This document shows positions 21,780 to 32,215 of a stretch of DNA of 64,000 bases, one piece after another (the stretch's first letter is position 1; every line of letters begins with the position of its first letter). The position numbers were made by a program, and so were the translations under genes. The stretch comes from Tolypeutes matacus (taxonomy: Eukaryota; Chordata; Mammalia; Cingulata; Chlamyphoridae). The stretch covers positions 1,318,186 through 1,382,185 of the forward strand of contig JAKSZT010054565.1 in NCBI GenBank assembly GCA_026826555.1, in the 5' to 3' direction. The notes under the pieces were generated by a model. It saw only the letters and a list, made by a program, of their open reading frames with translations. It was not told where the DNA came from and ran no database searches.

Positions 21780-24139
21780 TCACTTTGATTCATGAATGTC
21801 TCTTTATACAACATGTAGTTGGGTCTTGCTTTATAAGCCAAATTAAAAATCCTTTTCTTTTAATAAATTCGTTAATCCTATTAATGAGCTTACGGCCCAT
21901 TCACGTTTATCAATATGACTGTTATGTTTGGTCTCAACTCTCATATTATTTTGTTATAATTACTGTGTGTCGTATATTTGCTGAGTTTCTCTACTTGATA
22001 TTTCCTTTGTTCTTTATTTATTTTTGGTTATTTAAGAAGGTTTATATTTTTGTTCTAGTAATTACCTTTGTACTTAAACTTTTAAAAACATGTCATTATG
22101 ATACTATTTTCTTATTTAATGTTTTAATATGATGTTTGTCTGTTTTTGTTGGCATTCTCTGACTCACGTATGGCCTATACAGAAATCAATGAATGTATGC
22201 CATTTTCTTCTTTCCCTTTCCCCATTCTTATATTTCTTAGTTGTATCATTGCCACTTTGTCAGAACATCTAACTTTTTATTGAGGTATAATTATATACAT
22301 TAAATGTATAGACCAAAAGTGTATAGAGTTTTTTTTTAACAAATCAATTTTATTGATATATATTAATAAAGCATACAATTCATCCCAAGTGTACAATCAG
22401 TGTTATTTTGTATAATCACATAGTTGTGTGTTCAACACTTCAATCATTATAAGAGCATTTTCATTATTTCAATAATAATAATAAAAAAACAGACAAACAA
22501 GAAAATTCCTTACCTCTCAATCTCTCTGTATTTCCCCTGCAAATACATAGCTGCTGTTTCTGGCTATTCTTGCAAAATTATTTATTTGCTTATTAAGCAG
22601 TTTTATTGAGATATATTCACATACCATATGCTCTATCCAAAGTGTATAATCAATGGCTTTTAGTATAATCACAGTGTTGTACATTCATCATCTCAAAAAT
22701 TTTAGAACAATTTCATTACTCCAGAAAGAAAGACTCCACACAACTTAGCATTCCTTCCTCAGACTTACATAACCACTAATCTAATTTCATCTTTATAAAC
22801 TGATTTATATTTACATTTTATATAAATGGAATCATATAATATGTAGTATTCTGTGTCTGGTCTCCTTCACTTAGTATAATGTTGTTTTTTTGTCTGATAT
22901 TAACATTGTGTAACTTACATTTGTTCAGCTTCAAAGAAAAACAGTCTTATACAATTCTATCCATATTCATATTTCACATAATGTATTTGTATTTCACATA
23001 ATATATTTAGTTTATAATAGGGCAATCATACAGTATTTGTCCTGAGTATAAAGAGTTTTAACAAATGAAAGAGAACATTGCCATCACCCTAGAAAGTTCC
23101 TTTGGACCCTCTTCTCTCTCCTTCCTACTAGAAGAACCACTATTCTGAATTCTCTCCCCATAGATTACTTTTTTAGCTCTTGAACATCATAAAAATAGAA
23201 CCATACGTTTTGACTCTTTCATGTCTGGTTTCTATTACTGAGCATAATGCTTTTGAGATTCATCCATATTGTTGTGCATATCAATAATTTGTTCCTTTTT
23301 ATTGTTTAGTAGTATTCTATTGTATGGGTATACCATAACGTGGTTATCCTTTATCCTATTGATGAATATTTGGATGGTTTTCAGTTTTTGGCTATTGTGA
23401 ATAAAGTTGTTATGAACATTCTTTTTTTTTTTTTTTTTTTTTAAAGATTTTATTTATTTATTCATTTATCCCCCCCTTGCTGCTCATGCTCGCTGGGTCA
23501 GTTAACCATGCCGTGCGGGCGGGCTTGCCTTCACCAGGAGGCCCTGGGAACCGAACCCAGGGCCTCCCATATGGTAAACGGGAGCCCTACTGATTGAGCC
23601 ACAGCCGCTTCCCATGAACATTCTTATTCAGATTTTTATGTGGATATATCCTTTCATTTCTTCTTGGGTAAATATTAAGAGAGGAATTGCTGCACTAGAA
23701 GATATGTATATATTTAATTTTATGAGAAACAGCCAAACTTTTCCCTAAAGTGATTGTACCATTTTACACTCTCACCAGTAAAATATGAGAGTTTTACTTG
23801 GTCAACGTTTTCAGCAACATTTGGTGGTGTCAGTCTATTAAATTTAAGCCATTCTCATGTGCAGGTAGTGGTATCTTATGGTGGTTTGAAATTGCATTTC
23901 TCTGATGACTTACAACTTTGAGACCTGATGACTAGTGACATTGAGCATTTTTGAAATGTGTTTATTGGCCATTCATATATCCTCTTTTCTGAAATGTCAG
24001 TACAGATCTTTTGCCACCCATTTAAAAAATTATATTGTTTATCTTTGTATTATTGATTTGTGGGAGTCTTTAATATATTCTGGATATGTGTTGTGACTAT
24101 TTTCTCACAGTCTGTGACTTGGCTTTTATGGTTAGTACT
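21780..24139 (-). mobile_element. Old minus-strand L1 segments with nested 3' ends
   Basis: 21780-22260 resembles an antisense older L1/HAL1 segment. Three L1 3'-end-like starts follow at about 22270, 22325 and 22590 (TTTTATTGAGATATATTCAC). From about 23170 it reads as antisense ORF2 C-terminus: GAATCATATAATATGTAG near 22828, CTGAGCATAATGCTTTTGAG (23240), GTATTCTATTGTATGGGTAT (23313), TGAATATTTGGATGGTTTTC (23365). A SINE interrupts it at 23424 and an LTR at 24140; it continues at 24733. Confidence 0.65.
23424..23613 (-). mobile_element. DAS-type tRNA-derived SINE
   Basis: Minus strand, long subfamily. Target-site duplication ATGAACATTCT at 23412-23422 and 23614-23624. The T-arm stem has changed on both sides together (CCCTGGG with CCCAGGG, where other copies have CCCCGGG with CCCGGGG). 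Confidence 0.95.
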
Positions 24140-24727
24140 TGTAGCAGTTTGATATTTTTGATGAATTCCAAAAAGTAATATTGGATTATGTTTGTAAACT
24201 GGCCTTTTCCTCTGGATGTATTAGAATGTATTGGATTCAGAGGTTTTACTTTTACTTGATTTAATAATGATAAAGGCTTTGATCAGGTCATGTCAATAGG
24301 ACATTGCCTCCCTGCCCCCTTGGTGAGTGGGGACTCACAGAGTAACTGCACCACAGAGAAGGAAGTTGGGATCTTGAGCTGGAGCCCTGGGAAGTAAGCA
24401 CACAGAGGAACTTGGTCGTGAGGAAAGAGAGAAGGCCTGGAGAAGAGAAACAAGCTGTTTGCCTAATAGTCTACAGCTGGCCTTGTGGTGATAACAGAGC
24501 AGCTGAGCCCGGAGAGAGGCAAGCCCCGGGAAGAGAGAAACCCAGGAAGCCTGAACCCTTACAGACTTTGGCAGCCATCTTGCTCCTACATGTGGCAATA
24601 AACTTTGGTGATGGAGGTAACTTGTGCTTTATGGCCTGGTAACTGTAAGCATCTATCCCAAATAAATACCCTTTATAAAACCAACCAATTTCTGGTATTT
24701 TGCATCAGCATCCCTTTGTTTAATACG
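24140..24727 (+). mobile_element. Solo LTR, ERV-L-like, plus strand
   Basis: Starts TGTAGCAGTTTGATAT and ends TTTAATACG, with a perfect 5-bp duplication GTACT at 24135-24139 and 24728-24732. AATAAA occurs near its end (24662-24667, AAATAAATACCC). The same LTR family is at 29013-29660, 36075-36767 and 47249-48421. The 5-bp duplication and the '...CTAATACA' terminus seen in the best copy fit ERV-L class LTRs; the family name is not known to me. Confidence 0.85.
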
Positions 24728-24732
24728 GTACT

Positions 24733-25056
24733 TTTTGTGTTCTGCCTAGGAAATTTTTGCCTATCCTCAGCTTGCAAAGATATCCTTCCATGTTTTCTAG
24801 GAGCTTAAAGTTTTAATTTTTACATTTAGATATGTAAGCCGTCTTGAGTTAATGTTTGTGAATGGTGTGAGGTATGGAGTAAGGTTCAGCTTTTTCCCTA
24901 TGGACATTTAGTTGGTCAGTACCATTTATTAAAATGATTTTCCTTTCCCCATAGAATTTTATCGAGGTTTTTGTCAAACATTTTTTGATTTATATTTGTT
25001 GGTCGACTTCTGGACTTTTTATTCTTTCCATTGATCTATTTGTCTACATTTATATC
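24733..25056 (-). mobile_element. Old L1 ORF2, minus strand (target of L1 copy 2)
   Basis: Antisense ORF2 text: ATGTTTTCTAGGAGCTTAAA, TTTGTGAATGGTGTGAGGTA, TAGTTGGTCAGTACCATTTA, TTGATCTATTTGTCTACATT. It resumes at 27352 after the inserted younger L1. Confidence 0.7.
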
Positions 25057-25073
25057 AGTACCATACTGTTTTG

Positions 25074-27334
25074 TTTTTTTTTTAACTTTATTTTGTACAT
25101 TTAATAATTGAAAGCATAAGCAATTAAAAACTAAAAAGTAAACATAGATGAATATATACATTTCTCAATTAAATGTAATGGATACATGTAAATTTTTTGT
25201 TGTTGTTTTTTTTTGTGTGTGAATCAAACAATATATTACACAATATATTTGGTTCATAGTAATGCATTCATACAGTATTTGTCCTTTTGTGTCTGGCTTG
25301 CTTCACTCAACATAATGTCCTCCATGTTCATCCATGTTGCCATATGCTTTATGACTTCATTTCTTCTTACAGCTGCATAATATTCCATCGTGTGAATAGA
25401 CCACAGTTTGTTTATCCATTCATCTGTTGATGGACACCTGGTTGTTTTCAACTTTTGGCAATGATGAATAATGTGGCTATGAACATCGGTGTGCAGATGT
25501 CTGTTAGTGTCACTGCTCTCAGTTCTTCTGGGTATATATCCAGTAGTGGTATTGCAGGGTCACGTGGGAAGTCTATATTCAACTTCTTTAGGAACTGCCA
25601 AACAGTCCTCCGTAGTGGTTGTACCATCCTGCATTCCCACCAACAGTGAAGAAGTGTTCCTATCTCTCCACATCCTCTCCAACACTTGTAGTTCTCTGTC
25701 TTTTTAATAGTGGCCATTCTGATAGGTGTGAAATGATATCTCATTGTAGTTTTGATTTGCATTTCCCTAATCATGAGTGATGTTGAGCATTTCTTCATGT
25801 GTTTTTTTGCCATTTGTATTTCTTCTTCAGAGAAATGTCTATTCAAGTCTTTGGCCCATTTTTTAATTGGGTCATTTGTCTTTTTATTGTTGAGTTGTAA
25901 CATCTCCTTATATATCCTGGATATTAAACCCTTATCAGATATGTGATTCCCAAATATTTTTTCCCATTGAGTTGGCTACCTTTTCACCCTTCTGACAAAG
26001 TCCTGTGAGGTGCAAAAGTGTTGAATTTTGAGGAGGTCCCATTTATCTACTTTTTCTTTTGTTGCATGTGCTTTGGGTGTGAGGTCCAAGAAACCACCAC
26101 CTACTACAAGGTCTTGAAGATGTTTCCCTACATTTTCTTCTAGTAGTTTTATGGTTCTGGCTTTTATATTTAGATCTTTGATCCATTTTGAGTTGATTCT
26201 TGTATAGGGGGTGAGATAGGGGTCCTCTTTCATTCTTTTGGTTATAGATATCCAGTTCTCCCAACACCATTTGTTGAAGAGACTGTTTTTTCCCATCAGC
26301 GTGGGCTTGGTAGGTTTGTCAAAAACCAGTTGACTGTATAGGTGAGGGTTTATTTCTGGATTCTCAATTCTATTCCACTGATCGATATGTCTATCTTTAT
26401 GCCAGTACCATGCTGTTTTGACCACTGTAGCTTTGTAATAGGTTTCAAGGTCAGGCAGTGAAATTCCTCCCACATTGCTCTTCTTTTTTAGAATACTTTT
26501 GGCTATTCGGGTGCACTTACCCTTCCAGATGAATTTGGTAATTGCCTTCTCTAATTCTGTAAAGTAAGCTGTTGGGATTTTGATTGGTATTGCATTGAAT
26601 CTATAAATCAGTTTGGGCAAGATTGACATCTTCACGATTTTATTCTTCCAATCCATGAACATGGAATGTCTTTCATTTGTTTAGGTCTTTTTAAATTTCT
26701 TTTAGCATTGTTTTGTAGTTTTCTGCATATAGGTCCTGTACTTCCTTGGTTAAATTAACTCCTAGGTATTTGAGTCTTTTTGTTGCTATTGAAAATGGAA
26801 TTTTCTTCCTGATTTCCTCCTCAGATTGTTCAGTACTAGTGTACAAAAACATTACTGATTTTTGTGTGTTGATCTTATATCCTGCCACTTTGCTGAACTC
26901 ATTTATTAGTTCAAGTAGCTTTGTTGTGGATACTTCAGGATTTTCTAAATACAGGATCATGTCATCCTCAAACAGTGAGAGTTTTACTTCCTCTTTTCCT
27001 ATTTGGACGCCTTTAATTTTTTTGTCTTGTCTAATTGCCCTAGCTAGAACTTCTAGTACAATGTTGAATAACAATGGTGACAGTGGGCATCCTTGTCTTG
27101 TTCCTGATCTTAGGGGGAAAGCTTTCAATCTTTCCCCATTGAGTATGATGTTGGCTGTGGGTTTTTCATATATGCCTTTTATCATATTAAGGAATTTTAC
27201 TTTTATTCCTATCTTTTGAAGTATTTTTATCAAAAAAGGATGTTGGATTTTGTCGAATGCCTTTTCTGCATCTATTGAGATGATCATGTGGTTTTTTTCC
27301 TTCAATTTGTTAATGTAGTGTATTACATTGATTG
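25074..27334 (-). mobile_element. 5'-truncated LINE-1 with 17-bp target-site duplication (L1 copy 2)
   Basis: A young-looking L1 covering the 3' 2.26 kb (RT domain to poly(A) signal). Flanked by a perfect 17-bp duplication AGTACCATACTGTTTTG at 25057-25073 and 27335-27351. The 3' end is at the left. It is the least decayed of the three L1 copies over its length and inserted into an older L1 of the same orientation. Confidence 0.95.
25254..27305 (-). pseudogene. L1 ORF2 C-terminal part (reverse transcriptase to stop)
   Basis: Four open pieces cover the RT and C-terminal domains with only a few breaks. 27305-26691 holds RT palm: [40 protein letters not shown] and the catalytic box F-E-DDM-ILY (the aspartate pair is intact, though the family usually has alanine before it). 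26662-25976 is the thumb. 25903-25448 carries the cysteine-rich motif [18 protein letters not shown]. 25451-25254 ends the protein (stop at 25254). Frame breaks at about 26675, 25940 and 25450, and the missing endonuclease, make it inactive. Confidence 0.88.
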
Positions 27335-27351
27335 AGTACCATACTGTTTTG

Positions 27352-29012
27352 AATATCGTAGCTTTATAGTAGGTCTAACGTCAAATTAGGTAGTGTAAAT
27401 CCATTTTTTTTTTTTTTTGGCTTGTAATTTTTTATAGAAACTGGGCATGTATCAGATAATAGGAACTGAGGTAAATAGACTTTTTGTGTGAGAATTTAGG
27501 TGAATCTGAACTGTATTTAGTGTTTTCTGTAGTTGCCAGAGACTTCAGATTCTTCTAGTGTCTTGTTTTTACCTAGTGTCTCGACTTTGGGCTTCTTGAA
27601 GTACTCCTCCTCAGAAAGAGTCTGTTTCTTGCATCTCTTTCAGCTGTAATCCACTGTTATTATACTGGATCTTTGTTGGAGTGGTGGTAAGCCGAAGGGA
27701 GGGGAACAATCTATAATCTTCTCATGAAATCTTAGTGTTTTCATGGGCCTAGGGCTAGAACCTCCACAAGTGTTTCTCCAGTGGTTAGCTTTGCTTGCCT
27801 CCTGGTCTCTACTCCCTCCCCTGATTATGGTGTTCCCACTCTATTTCCTTGAAGCTCTGACCATGCTATGTTTTTTTTTTTTTTTTTGCACCCTTAGGTA
27901 TAACAGGAAGGCTAGAGGGGCTTAGGGAATAAGGCTCTAGCAAAGTCTTTTTCCCTAGAGAGTAGACCTTTGTTGTGGAGAAGCCTCTGGGTTTATTTTG
28001 CAATAATGACTCATTCTCTCTCTCATCTCCTGCCAGAACCACAAGAAGATCTTTCTTGGATCTTCACCATAGAACCTGATAGGGTTCCTAGAGGCAAAAC
28101 CTGTGAAAGTATGCGGTCCCCTTAAGACTGTGGTCCCCAAGAGCTTCTCATTTTCATGTTAGTCCACACTGAGTCTTTTGGTGATTTGTTGTAAGTACCA
28201 TTTAAGGTTTCTTACCAGTTTATGGCTCCAGTGGCTTCTACTCCAGGTAAGCAGATCTTGGCTCTGACTCTCTGGATGCCCCTGTCTTTCCAGATTTCAG
28301 GGTGGCAGTTTGCTCTGTAACTTCAGTTCTATGCTAGGTCCAAGAAAAGTGATTGACTTTCAGCATGTCCAGCTTTATCTTATTGTGAGGATGAGCATGA
28401 CATCTCCAAGCTCTTTATGTGTCAGAGCTGAAACTGGAAGTCCCTGATTCTTTCTTTTGACATTTTTTCTCAATCTGCTGTTAAGCCTATCTAGTGAATT
28501 TTTCATTTTAGTTACTAATATTTTTATGTTCTAGAATTTCCATTTCCTTCTTTTTAAAATCTACTTTCTTTGAAGATTCCTTATCTGTAAACTTCTTATT
28601 TATAATGACTACTTTGAATTCTTTGTCTACTAAATCCAGCATTTGTACCCACTTGGATTAGTTTCTACAGACTGTCTATTTTTTCTGAATATGGGCCAAA
28701 TTCCTGTTTCTTCATGTGTTTTGTAGTTTTGATGGAAAATTGGACATTGTAACAACTCTGTATTCTGTTTTATTCTGTTTTTTTTTGTTGTTATTGTTCT
28801 ACAAGGCATTTAAATTATCTGAACTAAAACTGTAAATACTGACTTCTTCATGGAGTACAGCAGTTGTTATTTCTGCTCAATTCTTTCAACTTACAGCTGC
28901 TGTTTTTCAGCCTGGTCTCAAGATTTCTGAAAATTTCCTCTCTGCCTTCATAGTTTAGTGATTATGTATAATCTAGAATTTATTCTATTGAAATTTTTGT
29001 TATTTCAGTGAC
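27352..29012 (-). mobile_element. Old minus-strand L1, ORF2 through 5' region
   Basis: Begins AATATCGTAGCTTTATAGTAG, the direct continuation of the L1 broken at 25056. Further right it resembles antisense L1M/HAL1 5' sequence (AGAAACTGGGCATGTATCAG near 27440, GAATTCTTTGTCTACTAAAT near 28615, TTGGACATTGTAA near 28740). T-run at 27404-27419 and 27868-27888. No host gene. Confidence 0.55.
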
Positions 29013-29342
29013 TGTATTAGTCAGCCAAAGGGGTGCTAATGTAAAATACCAAAAATGGGTTGGTCTTTATAAAGGGTATTTATTTGGGGTAGAAGTCCAC
29101 AGAAACCAGGCCATAAAGCATTAAGTTTCTTCTCTCACCAGAGTCCATTGCCACGTGGTAGAGCAAGACAGCTGCCGGCATTTGCCAGGGTTCAGGCTTC
29201 TGGGGTTCCTCTCTTCCCGGGGCTGCGTTTCTCTCCGGGCTTAGTTCTTGTTTCCTCCACAAGGTCAGCTGTAGATGATCAGGAGAACTGCTTGCTTCTC
29301 TTCTCCTGGGGCCTTTTTCCAACATCAAAACTGCTTCTCGAT

Positions 29343-29381
<39 letters not shown>

Positions 29382-29660
29382 TTTTTTACCGGGAGGTCCC
29401 GGGGATTGAACCCGGGTACCTCCATATGGGAGACGGACGCCCAACCAGTTGAGCCACATCCGACCCAGAACTGCTTCTCAAAAGACTGCTTCAACTGTCC
29501 TTTGCCTTGCCTTTTATATTCTATTCCCCACCCACCAAGGGGTGGGGCTCAATGCCCTAATCCTAACCTAATCATGCCCAGATTAAACAGATCAGTTTAC
29601 AAGCATGATCCAATTATATTTTTGTAATTCATAATTACACCAAATTGGCCAACTGTTACA
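29013..29660 (-). mobile_element. Solo LTR, ERV-L-like, minus strand
   Basis: Plus-strand ends TGTATTAGTCAGCCAAAGGG and AACTGTTACA, i.e. the reverse of the family at 24140 and 47249. The SINE at 29339-29465 sits in it. I did not find a matching 5-bp duplication (GTGAC left, ATGGT right). Frames within it are not genes. Confidence 0.8.
29339..29465 (-). mobile_element. Short tRNA-derived SINE with long ATTT tail
   Basis: Minus-strand short subfamily (head GGGTCGGATGTGGCTCAACT, B box GGTTCAATCC). Its tail is an (ATTT)n microsatellite of about 45 bp at 29340-29385. Duplication AAACTGCTTCTC / GAACTGCTTCTC. Confidence 0.9.
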
Positions 29661-30662
29661 ATGGTAAAAAAAGGAAAGCTTTGCTCTAAGAACAAGAACA
29701 AGAAATATTTTACCAATGAGGCCATCTTTCCTAGGCTTTTCTTTGTGGGAAAATTTTAAGTTACTAATGCAATCTGTGCTTGTTATAGGTCTACTCAGAT
29801 TTTCTGTTTTCTCTTGAGTCAGTTTCATTGTCTTTCTAGGAAATTTTCCACTTCATGTATGTTATCTAACTTGTTGGCATATAGTTGTCCATCATATTCC
29901 CTTATATATTATTTCTATTTCCATAAGGTTGGTAGTGATATACTTTCATTTATTCCTGATTTTAGTAATTTGAGACTTTTCTATTTCTTTTCTTTGTCAG
30001 TCTAACTAAAGGTTTGTTGATCTTTTCAATGAATCAGCTTTTGGTTTCACTGATTTTCTCTATTGTTTTTCTATTTTTCTGTTTCATTAACTTTTTCCCT
30101 AATCTTTCTCATTCCCTTCCTTGTGCTTGCTTTAGGTTTAGTTTGCTTTCTTTTTCCATTTCTTAAGGTAGAAGATTACGTTATTGATTTGAGATCTTTC
30201 TTCTCTTTTAATATAGGCATTTACAACTATAAATTCCCCTCGAAGCACTGCTATAGCTATATCTCAAGTTTGGTATGTTATGTTTTCATTTTCATTTATC
30301 TCAAAATATTCTAATTTCTCATGTGGTTTTTTGATCCTTTGGTTATTTAGGAGTGTGCTGATTAGTTTCCACATATTTTTATTTCCTGAATTTCTGCTAT
30401 GGATTTTTAAAAAAAAAATTATTGAAGTATATCATTCATACATGAACATACATAAACAATAAGTATATAGTGTAAGTTGTGAACTTACAAAACAAACATG
30501 CATAACATCATACAGGACTCCCATACATCACCCCACCACCAATACCTTGCATTGTTGTGAAACATTTGTTAGAAATTATGAAAGAACATCCTCAAAATAA
30601 TACTACAGTACTAACTATAGTCCATAGCTTACATTTGCTGCATTTCCCCCCAATCCACCCTA
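29661..30662 (-). mobile_element. Old minus-strand L1 fragments
   Basis: 29800-30410 reads as antisense ORF2 N-terminal/connector region (GTTGATCTTTTCAATGAATC, CAGCTTTTGGTTTCACTGAT, TTCTCTTTTAATATAGGCATTTACAAC). 30411-30660 is an antisense L1M-like 3' UTR (CATACAGGACTCCCATACAT, ACATTTGTTAGAAATTATG). Confidence 0.65.
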
Positions 30663-31148
30663 TTATCATTTTTTAATTTATTTACTTTTATTCATTTTTA
30701 CCCCCCCCCCATTTTTGCTGTTTTTGTGTCCATTCACTGGGCAATTCTCTGTGTCTGTTTCCTGCCCTCTCTTCTCATCCTTCTCCTCCTGTCTTCACTG
30801 GGATTCAATCCATAGAAACTCCAATGTGGGAAAGAGGTGTCCTACTGCCTGCCCCACCTTAGTTCCTGGTTTTTTGGCACGTCTTGTCTTGGTTCTTCCT
30901 TGTGTCATTCTCCTGCTACATCATCATTTTGCTGTGTGGCTTGGTGGGGCCTGGCGGTGCACCCACGTGTGGGGCCTAGGGGCTCACCTATGCGTGGGGC
31001 CTGGCAGTGCACCTGCGCATAGGGCCTGGCAGCCCACATGCCTTCTATATTTTTCTTTTTTTAATTTTTACCAGGAGGTCCCGGGAATTGAACCCAGGTC
31101 CTTCCATATGGGAGACAGATGCCCAACCATTTGAGCCACATCCGTCCC
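30663..31148 (-). mobile_element. Dimeric SINE, minus strand (left arm of an inverted pair)
   Basis: Outer head at the right (GGGGACGGATGTGGCTCAAA leftward from 31148), a GC-rich internal section with repeats of GTGGGGCCTGG (30945-31040), a second diverged head around 30830-30870, and a tail ending in C and T runs at 30700. Same subfamily as 31265-31785 in the opposite direction. Confidence 0.8.
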
Positions 31149-31264
31149 CTTGCTATATCTCTTAAGGTTGACCAAAGACACCTAGAGTTACAGTTATTTC
31201 CCATACAGGATGGTCATATAATAAATCAGGCTTGGTTTATCACCAGCATTCTGAAAACCAGTCC

Positions 31265-31785
31265 AGGGGGCAGATGTGGCACAAATGGTTGGGCATCCAT
31301 CTCCTATATGGAGGGACCTGGGTTCGATCCCTGGGACCTCCTGGTAAAAATAAAGGAAAATATAGAAGGCATGGGGGGCTCCAGGCCCTGTGAGTGGGTG
31401 TGCCGCTAGGCCCTGTGCATGGGTGTGCTTTCAGGCTCCCAGAGCGGGTGCGCTGTCAGGCCCCACTGAGCCACGCAGCAAAATGATGACATAACAGGAG
31501 AGTGACACAAGGGAGAGCCAAGACGAGACATGCCAAAAAAAACCAGGAACTAAGGTGGCGCAGTTGGTAGGATGCCTCTCTTCCATATTGGAGGTTCCCA
31601 GGATCGAATCCTGGTGAAGACAGGTGGAGAAGGATGAGAAGAGAGGGCAGGAAACAGACACAGAGAATTGCCCAGTGAATGGAAACAAAAACAGCAAAAA
31701 AAGAAAAAAAAAAAAAAAGGTGTGGGGGGCTAAAAATGCGTAAAGGTAAATAAATAAATAAATAAATCTTTAAAAAAAAACAAAG
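31265..31785 (+). mobile_element. Dimeric SINE, plus strand (right arm of an inverted pair)
   Basis: First head GGGGGCAGATGTGGCACAAA, B box GGTTCGATCC, GC-rich section (31366-31460), linker, second head (AACTAAGGTGGCGCAGTTGG near 31549) with B box GGATCGAATCC, then A run and AAAT repeats. Target-site duplication GAAAACCAGTCC at 31253-31264 and about 31785-31797. Confidence 0.88.
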
Positions 31786-31797
31786 AAAAACCAGTCC

Positions 31798-32215
31798 TAG
31801 GGAGAAAAACTAGGTCTGGGGACACATGCTAATCAGGACAGTGAGAATATTTGCAATGATTTTTTTTTTTATTAGAGAAGTTGTGGGTTTACAATCATGC
31901 ATAAAATACAGGATTCCTATATACCACCCTATTAATAGTACCTGGCATTGGGGTGGTACATTTGTTACAATTGATGAAAGCACATTTTTATAATTGTATT
32001 ATTAACTGTAGTCCATGGTTTAATTTAGGGTTCCCTATGTTGTGCTTCCATAGATTTTTAAAAATTTTATTTTTGTACCATATATACAGCTAAACATTTC
32101 CCCTTTTAACCACATTCAGACATATATTTCAGTGCTGTTAATTATGTTCACAACGTTGTGCTACCATAACCATTTTCCATTACCAATACATATCCATCAT
32201 TCCAAATAGAAACAC
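31798..32215 (-). mobile_element. Old L1 3'-end fragments, minus strand
   Basis: T run at 31861-31871 followed by TACAATCATGCATAAAATAC, GTGGTACATTTGTTACAATT and CTGTAGTCCATGG; a second block from 32040 has CAGTGCTGTTAATTATGTTC and CAACGTTGTGCTACCATAAC. Both match antisense L1 3' UTR types. Confidence 0.6.

Noticed and set aside
30715..31134. 139-codon frame with Cys and Leu-rich content
   Set aside because: Lies wholly in the minus-strand dimeric SINE; a related frame appears in its inverted partner.
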